The notes under the pieces are model-generated. The model had not been told where the DNA came from and ran no database searches. It saw only the letters and a list, made by a program, of their open reading frames with translations. The position numbers were made by a program, and so were the translations under genes. Of a DNA stretch of 10,148 bases, positions 1 to 6,378 are shown piece after piece. The first letter of the stretch is position 1, and each line of letters opens with the position of its first letter. Source of the stretch: Maricaulis sp. (GTDB taxonomy: Bacteria > Pseudomonadota > Alphaproteobacteria > Caulobacterales > Maricaulaceae); assembly GCA_002694345.1 (NCBI GenBank), contig NZLV01000146.1:1-10148 (forward strand), given 5' to 3'.

Positions 1-71
1 GGGTCCAGATCGGCGGGCACTTTCGCTGGGTTGACGAGGGGGGGGCCGCTTTACACCCAAGTGTTCACTAG

Positions 72-833
72 GCCTATCTCGCCTGGGATAGAGAGATCAT
101 TGCACCTCGTATTTACCTTGGAGATTGGCCTGACGGCGCGCCTTCACTCTACCTTCTGAATGGAACGAACGTCATCCTCGAGGGCGTGCTGTTCAATTAT
201 TGCAAAGCAATCGAGACTGCGATCGAGGCCGGAAACCCACATGACTTTGTGGTCGAGCTCGGCCTGGAAGACTACCCGGACCTATGCAACGGCTATCCGC
301 TGGATGGCTATCTCCTTTTTAATGTCCGCCTCGTTTCGACAGCCCCGGGGCCGGCACAACGCGTCCGTGGCGAGATCAATCGCGGCGTCCTTGGCAATTT
401 GGCTCGAATAGGTGTCGACCAGCCTCACTATGATGGCATTGAAACAGCGACCCGCCGTTGGGCAGAGGAGTTAGGTCGGGGCGAGGCGTATTATCTGACA
501 AACCATACGCCTTCCATCGACCGCGAGAGCCGCATATTTCTCAGGGATCGTCCCTTCAATATCTCCGATTTGTATGGCGATAGCGAAGCACTCCGCACGG
601 CTTCCGGCGTTGCGCTATCTTCGCAACCGATTGCAGTTTTCCGGAACGGGGAAGGCGACCCGACAGATAGTGCTTGGGGCCCTGCCGTTTTCGGCTGCAT
701 CTGCTTGCAGGATGAATGCTCGGAAGTTTGGCCGCTCGACACAATCGACCTGCCCTGGATGCCCGAAGCCTACATCTGCACCGGGCCCTTCCGTTTCAAC
801 CGCGAAAACGACAATTGGGAGCGACATCATTGA
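72..833 (+). CDS. Hypothetical protein, 5' end unresolved (possible remnant)
   Basis: The frame is open from just after an in-frame TAG at 69-71 to a TGA at 831-833, about 253 codons. I do not recognise the product. It reads as a soluble, acidic, tryptophan-rich protein with no signal peptide or membrane helix, ending in FRFNRENDNWERHH. No in-frame ATG lies near the 5' end: the candidates are ATT (99, 111), CTG (156, 186) and GTG (183), none with a convincing ribosome-binding site. Protein-like sequence such as RIYLGDWPDG continues upstream of the GTG, so the true N-terminus probably lies further left. The frame stays open from the TAG to the window edge, so a nonsense mutation, or a frameshift near the G8 run at 38-45, could have split a longer gene. 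Its TGA overlaps the nadB start, which suggests it was once, or still is, translated together with nadB. Confidence 0.5.
   Translation, partial: AYLAWDREIIAPRIYLGDWPDGAPSLYLLNGTNVILEGVLFNYCKAIETAIEAGNPHDFVVELGLEDYPDLCNGYPLDGYLLFNVRLVSTAPGPAQRVRGEINRGVLGNLARIGVDQPHYDGIETATRRWAEELGRGEAYYLTNHTPSIDRESRIFLRDRPFNISDLYGDSEALRTASGVALSSQPIAVFRNGEGDPTDSAWGPAVFGCICLQDECSEVWPLDTIDLPWMPEAYICTGPFRFNRENDNWERHH
815..821 (+). promoter_or_regulatory. Ribosome-binding site deciding the TTG start of nadB
   Basis: The stretch TTGGGAG contains a GGGAG core 8 nt before a TTG codon at 830. The FAD-binding fold of NadB begins a few residues after this TTG. An ATG further upstream in frame (716) would add 38 residues that overlap the preceding gene and resemble nothing in the family. 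This favours TTG 830. Confidence 0.6.
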
Positions 834-2386
834 CCCGCCCCGTTCTCATCTGTGGTGCCGGCATTGCCGGGCTCTGGGCAGCGCTGAAATTGGCGCCGCG
901 CAAGGTCGTTCTGTTGACCGGTTCGCCGCTGGGTGAAGGCGCAGCCTCGGGCTGGGCCCAGGGCGGGGTGGCGGCGGCGCTGGCCGACAACGACACGCCG
1001 GTCCTGCACACGAATGACACCATCACGGCCGGTGCCGGACTGGTCGAGACCGAAGCGGCCCGCGCCCTCGCTGAAGGCGCTGCGGCCGAAGTAGCTGAGC
1101 TGGCTGCGCTGGGTGCCCCCTTCGAGCGCGAGGGCAAGGCCTGGTCGCTGTCACGGGAGGCCGCGCATTCGCGCCACCGCGTGGCCCGGGTGAAGGGTGA
1201 CGGGGCCGGAGCCGCGATCATGGCGACGCTGATCGGGGCCGTGCGCCAGGCAGACCACATTGAGATCAAGGATGGTTGGAAAGCCCTCTCTCTGCTGGGC
1301 GATGCGCAGGCCTGCACCGGCGCGATAGCCCAGGCCTCCGATGGCCGGATCGAAACCATCGAGGCGGAAGCCACCATCCTTGCCATGGGCGGGGCCGGCG
1401 GCCTGTTTGCCTTGACCACGACGCCTGCCGGCGCTCAGGGGCAGGCCATGGTGATGGCGGCCCGTCTCGGCGCGACCGTTCAGGATCCAGAATTCGTGCA
1501 ATTCCATCCGACCGCACTCAATGCCGGTCTTGATCCCGCGCCGCTGTGCACCGAAGCCCTGCGCGGTGAGGGGGCCACCCTGATCGACCGGACCGGCCAC
1601 CGCTTCATGAAAGCCGTCCATGAGGATGCCGAACTGGCCCCGCGCGATGTCGTCGCCCGAGCCGTGCACCGGCAGAACGCCTCCGGCAAGGGTGCCTTCC
1701 TGGACTGCCGAACGGCGATCGGTGAGGCCTTTCCCGACGAGTTCCCCGCCGTCTTCGCCGCCTGTCAGAAGGCCGGGATCGATCCGCGCATCGAGCCCAT
1801 CCCGGTAGCCCCGACGGCGCACTATCACATGGGCGGCGTGAAGGCCGATGTGGATGGTCGCACGGACGTGCCCGGCCTCTATGCCATTGGTGAATGCGCC
1901 TCGACCGGCCTGCACGGCGCCAATCGGCTGGCTTCAAACTCGCTGGCGGAAGGTTTGGTGAGCGCTGCGCGCGTGGCCGGCCTGCTTCTATCCTCCCCTT
2001 CAACGGAGAAGCTGTCTGGCGAAGGCCGGACGGAGGGCGCTGATCCCGGACTTGATCAGCGGCGTGGAAGCACAATCCCGCCACACGCACTCCAAAGCCT
2101 GCGGCAGGCCATGTCCCGGCATTGCGGCGTCGAACGCAACGCAGCCGGATTGAGCGCCCTGAAAGCCTTGGTCACCGACCTGCGCGCCGAGCATGGCGAT
2201 GCGGATGCCCTCATGGCGGCCGACTTCATTGTCACGGGTGCTTTGAAGCGCAGCGAAAGCCGTGGCGGTCACTTCCGGACGGATTGCCCGCACACCTCGG
2301 CCAATGCCATACACACGCGCCTGACCCTAGATGATCTGACGCGCACCGAACCTGGCGCGCTGCGCTTTCAAACCCCGGCCGAATAA
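830..2386 (+). CDS. nadB: L-aspartate oxidase NadB
   Basis: This flavoprotein oxidises L-aspartate to iminoaspartate, the first step of de novo NAD synthesis; quinolinate synthase NadA uses the product. From the TTG start it has 518 residues, normal for the family. The N-terminal dinucleotide-binding motif GAGIAGLWAA is at residues 9-18 and the flavin-contact segment SGWAQGGVAAA at 40-50. Counterparts of the E. coli active-site residues are visible: Glu110 in SREAAHSRHR, Arg272 in ELAPRDVVAR, His331 in APTAHYHMGG and Arg366 in LHGANRLASNS. QFHPTAL (224-230) and TEALRGEGA (241-249) are also family signatures, and SRGGHFRTDCP near 477-487 is the usual C-terminal motif. The TTG overlaps the TGA of the preceding frame, and nadC follows after 12 nt, so the two nad genes are probably one operon. 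No nadA is adjacent within the window. Confidence 0.96.
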   Translation: MTRPVLICGAGIAGLWAALKLAPRKVVLLTGSPLGEGAASGWAQGGVAAALADNDTPVLHTNDTITAGAGLVETEAARALAEGAAAEVAELAALGAPFEREGKAWSLSREAAHSRHRVARVKGDGAGAAIMATLIGAVRQADHIEIKDGWKALSLLGDAQACTGAIAQASDGRIETIEAEATILAMGGAGGLFALTTTPAGAQGQAMVMAARLGATVQDPEFVQFHPTALNAGLDPAPLCTEALRGEGATLIDRTGHRFMKAVHEDAELAPRDVVARAVHRQNASGKGAFLDCRTAIGEAFPDEFPAVFAACQKAGIDPRIEPIPVAPTAHYHMGGVKADVDGRTDVPGLYAIGECASTGLHGANRLASNSLAEGLVSAARVAGLLLSSPSTEKLSGEGRTEGADPGLDQRRGSTIPPHALQSLRQAMSRHCGVERNAAGLSALKALVTDLRAEHGDADALMAADFIVTGALKRSESRGGHFRTDCPHTSANAIHTRLTLDDLTRTEPGALRFQTPAE

Positions 2387-2398
2387 CAGGAAACCCCG

Positions 2399-3247
2399 AT
2401 GCCCGTGATGCCCCTGCCCCGCCATGTCGTGACCGAGGCGGTCGCCCGCGCCATTTCCGAGGACCAAGGCGGCCGGGGTGATGTCACCTCCCTGGCCTGC
2501 ATCCCGGCCAAGGCCGAGGCCAAATTCTATTTCAAGTCCCGCGAAGCCGGCGTGGTCTGTGGCCTGCAGCCGGCGCTGGAAGCCATCTGGCAATGCGATC
2601 CGGAAGCCTTGGTCAGCCCGCAGGTCGCTGATGGCGAGACCGTGGAACCGGATGATGTCCTGATCAGCGTCACCGGCAAGGCGCGCGGCCTGCTGTCCGC
2701 CGAACGCATCGCGCTCAATTTCATGGGCCGGATGAGTGGTATCGCCAGCTTCACCCGCACCTATGTCGACGCCATCGCCGGCACCGGGGTTCGCATCGCT
2801 CACACCCGCAAGACCACGCCGGGCTTCCGCGCTTTCGAACTCCAGGCCGTGCAGGCAGGGGGCGGTGCGCTGCACCGCTTCGGTCTGGATGACGCCATCC
2901 TGATCAAGGACAATCATGTCGCCGTGTGCGGCGGTGTCGCCGAGGCCGTACAGGCCGCCCGCCAGAGCGCCGGTCACATGACACGCATCGCCGTCGAGGT
3001 GGACCGGCTGGACCAGCTGGGCGCCGCCATCAACGCCGGTGCCGAAAGCGTCCTGCTGGACAATTTCAGCCTCGATGACTTGCGGGCTGCAGTCGATCAA
3101 GCCAAGGGCAAGGTAATCCTGGAAGCCTCAGGAGGGGTCAATCTGGACACGGTTCGCGGCATTGCCGAGACCGGGGTCGATGTCATCTCGGTCGGAGCGC
3201 TCACACACTCCGCCCCGAATTTCGACATCGGACTGGACGAACGCTAG
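2399..3247 (+). CDS. nadC: Nicotinate-nucleotide pyrophosphorylase (carboxylating) NadC
   Basis: This is quinolinate phosphoribosyltransferase: quinolinate plus PRPP gives nicotinate mononucleotide, CO2 and pyrophosphate, the third step of de novo NAD synthesis. The 282 residues match the family length. Substrate-binding residues are present: Arg103 in AERIALNF, Arg137-Lys138 in HTRKTTPG, His159-Arg160 in GGGALHR and Lys170 in ILIKDNH. The barrel motifs VEVD (199-202), LLDNF (219-223), EASGG (242-246) and ISVGALTHS (263-271) follow. AGGAAA lies just before the ATG at 2399. Two positions differ from what I know of the family: Leu148 where a Lys is usual (K in ...ALxKYAV) and Leu158 where GGGxNHR usually has Asn. 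Since the rest of the site is intact I call the enzyme functional. Its TAG shares bases with the stop codon of the convergent gene. Confidence 0.96.
   Translation: MPVMPLPRHVVTEAVARAISEDQGGRGDVTSLACIPAKAEAKFYFKSREAGVVCGLQPALEAIWQCDPEALVSPQVADGETVEPDDVLISVTGKARGLLSAERIALNFMGRMSGIASFTRTYVDAIAGTGVRIAHTRKTTPGFRAFELQAVQAGGGALHRFGLDDAILIKDNHVAVCGGVAEAVQAARQSAGHMTRIAVEVDRLDQLGAAINAGAESVLLDNFSLDDLRAAVDQAKGKVILEASGGVNLDTVRGIAETGVDVISVGALTHSAPNFDIGLDER
3244..3247. other. Shared CTAG stop of two convergent genes
   Basis: The palindrome CTAG supplies TAG on the plus strand (3245-3247) for nadC and TAG on the minus strand (3246-3244) for the membrane protein gene. The two genes therefore overlap by four bases, and no room remains for a bidirectional terminator between them. 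Confidence 0.9.
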
Positions 3248-3681
3248 CGCGTGACGGCAAGCCTGTTGGAGATCCACAGCAGGAGCAGGACGAGACCGGC
3301 GTAGACCATGCTGAAATAGCCGGCCTCGGGCTGGAGGTCATTGCCGGACAATCCGCTGAAGATCCAATCGAGATTGAAGAGCATTGCTGCCGCTGCGTAG
3401 GCCCAGAAAGCCCAGCTCCGTCGCATCACCAGCCCGGCAAAACTCAATGTCAAAAACGCCGTGCCCGCAAAATAGAGCATGTCCTGCAGAAGAGGTGTTC
3501 CGAGGACCAGGTCGACCATGATCGGCTTGTACCAGCCTTGCGCTGCCGGAACGGTCCGGATCAGAACGTCACCAACAGCCCACCACAGCGAGTAGGTCGT
3601 CTCGACAAGGAGCAGGAGCAGCAGCGCGCCCAAAAGCGCAATCCGTCCCGCAGAAAGCCCACGAATATAGGGTATTGCCAC
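3244..3681 (-). CDS. Four-helix integral membrane protein (paralogue 1)
   Basis: Function unknown. The product has 145 residues from a GTG start at 3681; an in-frame TGA lies two codons upstream, so the start cannot be earlier. Four hydrophobic segments are seen at about residues 13-35, 66-86, 89-108 and 120-139. There is no signal peptide beyond the first helix and no enzyme motif. Conserved points shared with the neighbouring gene at 3760-4194 are Glu27, TYSLWW (29-34), GDVLIR (37-42), VDLVLGTPLLQDMLY (56-70), LDWIF (104-108) and a GYFSMVY segment before the last helix. An ungapped stretch of 48 residues (26-73) has about 19 identities to that neighbour by eye. It is the last gene of a probable phosphoribosyltransferase-membrane-membrane operon, 78 nt after its paralogue, and its TAG overlaps that of nadC on the other strand. 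Confidence 0.82.
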   Translation of the reverse strand: MAIPYIRGLSAGRIALLGALLLLLLVETTYSLWWAVGDVLIRTVPAAQGWYKPIMVDLVLGTPLLQDMLYFAGTAFLTLSFAGLVMRRSWAFWAYAAAAMLFNLDWIFSGLSGNDLQPEAGYFSMVYAGLVLLLLWISNRLAVTR

Positions 3682-3759
3682 GTTTCACGCCCGCCCCAAT
3701 CAGCCCCGTTCGGGAGCATGAACCGAGTTTCACGGACCGGCAAGACCGCTCGCGGCAGC

Positions 3760-4194
3760 TCAGCGCAAACGCCCCCGATTGTAGAGCATGACCAGGAGGC
3801 TGGTCACCGCAGCCTGATAGACCAGCGAGACATAGCCCGGCACAGTCAGGAACTCGGCCCCGTGGGCCGCGGCCATGATCCAGTCGACACTGAACAGGAG
3901 CATGCTGACCGGATAGCAAGCCAGAACCAGCCGCTGGCGCAGGCTGACCAGGACAAAGCTCGCCACCAGCAAGATCACGCCGGTCAAATACAAGATCTCC
4001 TGCCAGAGGGGTGTCATCAGAACGAAATCGACCAGCTCGGACGGAAACAGTTCATGCGTCGCGGGAAAGGCGCGGACGACCAGGTCACTGCCCACCCAGT
4101 AGAGCGTGTAGACCAGCTCCAAAAGGGCAAGCGCCCAGACCGTCCAGAACAGACCGACATCCCGTTTCGGCGTGCGGGGTTTCATCTTGACCAC
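3760..4194 (-). CDS. Four-helix integral membrane protein (paralogue 2)
   Basis: Function unknown. The product has 144 residues from GTG at 4194, chosen because AGGGAGG (4206-4200) sits 5 nt upstream; the in-frame ATG at 4185 would leave that site 14 nt away. A basic N-terminus (KMKPRTPKR, 3-11) precedes four hydrophobic segments near residues 13-35, 66-86, 88-108 and 119-138. Motifs match the next gene downstream: Glu26, VYTLYW (28-33), SDLVVR (36-41), VDFVLMTPLWQEILY (55-69), VDWI (103-106) and GYVSLVY (120-126). The basic N-terminus suggests a cytoplasmic N-terminus by the positive-inside rule. The gene starts 24 nt after the phosphoribosyltransferase stop, so the two are probably cotranscribed. 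No known family name comes to mind; a small-molecule transport or membrane-organising role would be speculation. Confidence 0.84.
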   Translation of the reverse strand: MVKMKPRTPKRDVGLFWTVWALALLELVYTLYWVGSDLVVRAFPATHELFPSELVDFVLMTPLWQEILYLTGVILLVASFVLVSLRQRLVLACYPVSMLLFSVDWIMAAAHGAEFLTVPGYVSLVYQAAVTSLLVMLYNRGRLR

Positions 4195-4199
4195 AGCCG

Positions 4200-4206
4200 C
4201 CTCCCT
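4200..4206 (-). promoter_or_regulatory. Ribosome-binding site deciding a GTG start
   Basis: Read on the minus strand this is AGGGAGG, one of the strongest Shine-Dalgarno matches in the window, 5 nt before GTG 4194. It supports the GTG over the ATG three codons downstream. Confidence 0.65.
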
Positions 4207-4218
4207 CGGCGGGCCGGG

Positions 4219-4776
4219 TCAGCTTTCGAGTGCGCGCTGCCCCACCTCGCCCTTGGCCAATATCTCATCCCGGCTCAGGCCGCACAATTCGTGCGGAAAG
4301 ACGAGCCAGGCATCCGTCTCTTCTACGTAGAAGTCGGGGGTCATGGATGACCGGTTGCGTGTCGGTTTGTAGTAGACCGTCGCAATTCGGGTTTCCTGCG
4401 GGAAGTTGCGGCGGCACTTGGCCCGCAGGACATCGATAATCGCTTCGATGGAACTGCCACTGTCAAAGACATCATCCACGATCAGGAGCCGGTCCTCGGC
4501 GTTCAGGGCATCAACGAGATAGCTCTCGCCATGCACGCGCACTTCCCGGGCCATCTGGTCGATCCCGGTATAGGCGGAGGTCCGCAAGGCAATATGGTCT
4601 GTCTCCACCCCTTTCCACGCCAGGTATTCCTGGACCGCAATACCGACCGGCGCGCCACCGCGCCAGACACCGACAATGTAGGTCGGACGAAAACCGCTCT
4701 GCAGAATGCCGGCGGCCAGTTGAAAACTCTGCGCCAGAAGCTTGTCGGCGGAGATGAAAGTCTTGTCGCTGCTCAT
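4219..4776 (-). CDS. Phosphoribosyltransferase, COG2236 hypoxanthine/xanthine type
   Basis: This is a cytoplasmic PRPP-dependent phosphoribosyltransferase, probably salvaging a 6-oxopurine base (hypoxanthine, xanthine or guanine). The product has 185 residues from ATG 4776. The type I PRPP-binding loop is LLIVDDVFDSGSS (97-109). An early YIVGVWRGGAPVG (33-45) gives the other phosphate-contact strand and loop, and the C-terminal part YYKPTRNRSSMTPDFYVEETD (135-155) followed by WLVFPHE (157-163) is typical of the COG2236 subgroup rather than of classical Hpt or Gpt. Substrate specificity cannot be read from sequence. An upstream in-frame extension to 4908 exists but runs over the divergent gene and lacks family similarity. 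It leads a minus-strand operon with two membrane proteins. The ribosome-binding site is weak. Confidence 0.85.
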   Translation of the reverse strand: MSSDKTFISADKLLAQSFQLAAGILQSGFRPTYIVGVWRGGAPVGIAVQEYLAWKGVETDHIALRTSAYTGIDQMAREVRVHGESYLVDALNAEDRLLIVDDVFDSGSSIEAIIDVLRAKCRRNFPQETRIATVYYKPTRNRSSMTPDFYVEETDAWLVFPHELCGLSRDEILAKGEVGQRALES

Positions 4777-4835
4777 GGAGCAAGCTTCGGCCACCCCCCG
4801 CCGCTTCACAAGCCCTCGCGGCCAGAGAAAACGAC

Positions 4836-4865
4836 TTGCATGCAGGACCCACTTCACCGTTAGAT
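4836..4865 (+). promoter_or_regulatory. Weak candidate promoter in the divergent region
   Basis: The 118 nt between the divergent starts at 4776 and 4895 must hold signals for both directions. On the plus strand TTGCAT (4836-4841) and TTAGAT (4860-4865) are separated by 18 nt and loosely resemble sigma-70 boxes. No convincing pair was found on the minus strand. This is a guess from consensus alone. Confidence 0.2.
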
Positions 4866-4894
4866 TGTCTGACGACGCAAAGGACCCCGGCCGG

Positions 4895-5350
4895 ATGCCC
4901 CACCGCAACCCCGACCCCAGGCGCTCAACGTCAAAGATGTCCAGTCTGAGCTGGCGCGTGATGCTGCCCCTGACATCCCTGTCCGCCCTGGTCGCCAGCT
5001 ATTGGATCGTGGCGTACTGGTTGCTGACGCACGGGCCGACACCCCTCTCCCTGCCCCTGGCCTCGCAGGATGCGGCCACCGGCGCACCGCCGATCACGAT
5101 CTTTCTGGGTCACGCCTGCATGCTGGCCTTCTGGATCGCACTGGTGGCCCTCATTCTGAAACGTCCCCGCTTATTCCTCACCACTTATCTCGCAGGGGCC
5201 GCCATCCGGGCAACCAGTTGGATTTTCCAGACCTTCAATCCGGACTTTCCCTCTCAGATCGGCTTTTTCCAGATCGGCCTGGAAGCGACTGTTGTCTGGC
5301 TCTTCCTGAGATGGCGGCAGGAAGCAAACACGCCTAATCTGGCACCATGA
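4895..5350 (+). CDS. Small integral membrane protein, probable third member of the local family
   Basis: Function unknown. The product has 151 residues from ATG 4895, which has AGGA 10 nt upstream; ATG 4937 (137 residues) is an alternative. Hydrophobic segments lie near residues 24-44, 67-88, 93-111 and 122-138, the same four-helix plan and length as the two proteins on the opposite strand. The C-terminal half (93-141) lines up with paralogue 1: TSWIFQTF against LDWIFSGL, then IGFFQIGLEATVVWLFLRW against GYFSMVYAGLVLLLLWISN. The first half is more diverged: the loop is longer and the VDxVLxTPL motif is missing, so homology is probable but not proven. The TGA overlaps the ATG of the esterase gene in an ATGA, implying translational coupling. 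Confidence 0.75.
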   Translation: MPHRNPDPRRSTSKMSSLSWRVMLPLTSLSALVASYWIVAYWLLTHGPTPLSLPLASQDAATGAPPITIFLGHACMLAFWIALVALILKRPRLFLTTYLAGAAIRATSWIFQTFNPDFPSQIGFFQIGLEATVVWLFLRWRQEANTPNLAP

Positions 5351-6360
5351 AACACACGACCAGTCCTGCCGGAACCCTTCACACCCTTCATGTCGACAGC
5401 CAGGCCATCGCCGGCAATATGCTGGGTGACAGCCCGCGTCGCCGGATCGATGTCTATGTACCGCACGGTCATGACGGCAAAGACCTGCCCTTGCTGGTCG
5501 ACCTGGTCGGCTTCACATCCGGTGGTCCCGGCCACACGAATTGGCGCAATTTCGGGGAGAATGTGCCCGAGCGTGCCGACCGGCTGATCCATGAAGGCCG
5601 AATGAAGCCCTGCGTGATTGCTTTTCCCGACTGCTTCACCCGCCTCGGCGGCAACCAGTATGTGAATTCCCTGGCCATGGGACATTGGGATGACTTCCTG
5701 AGACAGGAGGCCATTCCGGCGATTGAAGCCGGGTTCGGCTGCGGCGGTGCCGGCAAGCGCGGCTGTTTCGGCAAGAGCTCAGGCGGCTATGGCGCCATTG
5801 TGCATGCCCTGTTGCACCCGGACTTCTGGTCGGCGGCAGCCTGCCATTCCGGCGATATGGGCTTCGAGCTGATGTTCGCAGCGGACTTTGCCCACACATT
5901 GCGCCGGATTGCCAAGCATGGCGGCACGATCGAAAGCTTCATCGAAAGCTGGGAGAAGGACAGTCAGGTAAAGGTCAGCGGCGATGATCTCCACGCCCTG
6001 ATGATCCTGGCCATGGCGGCGACCTACGACCCCGATCCCGACGCATTCCTGGGCATTCGCCTGCCGGTGACGATGGATACGTGTGAACGCATTCCGGAGC
6101 GCTGGTCGCAATGGATGAAATGGGATCCGCTGGAAATGCTGGAAACGCATGCCGAGGGCCTGATGGACCTGAAAGGCCTGTTCATCGATTGCGGCGATGT
6201 CGACCAGTACAATCTGGTCTATGGCGCCCGCCGCATGAACAAGGCCCTCGCTGCCCGCGGCATTCCACACGTCTACGAGGAATTCGCCGGAACACATTCC
6301 TCCATCGACTTCCGGATGGATACATCCCTGCCCTATCTGGCGAAAGTGCTCAGCGACTAG
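5347..6360 (+). CDS. Alpha/beta-hydrolase esterase (esterase D / PF00756 type)
   Basis: A putative serine esterase of 337 residues. The nucleophile elbow GKSSGG puts Ser144 in a GxSxG setting. The acid is probably Asp286 in DCGDVDQYN (281-289), with Asp284 as an alternative, and the base is His317 in AGTHSS. An N-terminal strand RRIDVYVPHG (32-41) and an LVDLVGFTSGG segment (50-60) that may form the oxyanion region precede it, as in S-formylglutathione hydrolase-like enzymes. A long insertion at roughly 185-260 probably forms a lid or cap and makes the protein longer than esterase D (about 280). There is no signal peptide, so it is probably cytoplasmic. The substrate is unknown. The gene begins inside the stop codon of the preceding membrane protein gene and ends 18 nt from a convergent gene. 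Confidence 0.85.
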   Translation: MKHTTSPAGTLHTLHVDSQAIAGNMLGDSPRRRIDVYVPHGHDGKDLPLLVDLVGFTSGGPGHTNWRNFGENVPERADRLIHEGRMKPCVIAFPDCFTRLGGNQYVNSLAMGHWDDFLRQEAIPAIEAGFGCGGAGKRGCFGKSSGGYGAIVHALLHPDFWSAAACHSGDMGFELMFAADFAHTLRRIAKHGGTIESFIESWEKDSQVKVSGDDLHALMILAMAATYDPDPDAFLGIRLPVTMDTCERIPERWSQWMKWDPLEMLETHAEGLMDLKGLFIDCGDVDQYNLVYGARRMNKALAARGIPHVYEEFAGTHSSIDFRMDTSLPYLAKVLSD

Positions 6361-6378
6361 ATCGACGCTGCAAGCCGA

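Noticed and set aside
1151..1915. Long minus-strand open frame within nadB
   Set aside because: It lies wholly inside nadB, whose plus-strand frame has all family motifs. Long antisense frames are expected in GC-rich coding DNA.
2327..3100. Minus-strand open frame opposite nadC
   Set aside because: It is antisense to a gene with intact catalytic motifs and shows no domain features of its own.
3538..4350. Long plus-strand open frame rich in Gln, His, Arg and Asp
   Set aside because: It is antisense to two clear membrane protein genes with ribosome-binding sites and shared motifs. Its low-complexity polar composition is what the complement of hydrophobic codons gives.
4742..4894. N-terminal extension of the plus-strand membrane protein
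   Set aside because: The added residues are the antisense of the phosphoribosyltransferase start. They are polar and Arg-rich and make the protein longer than its relatives.
4777..4908. N-terminal extension of the phosphoribosyltransferase
   Set aside because: It would overlap the divergent gene start, has no family similarity, and the normal family N-terminus begins at ATG 4776.
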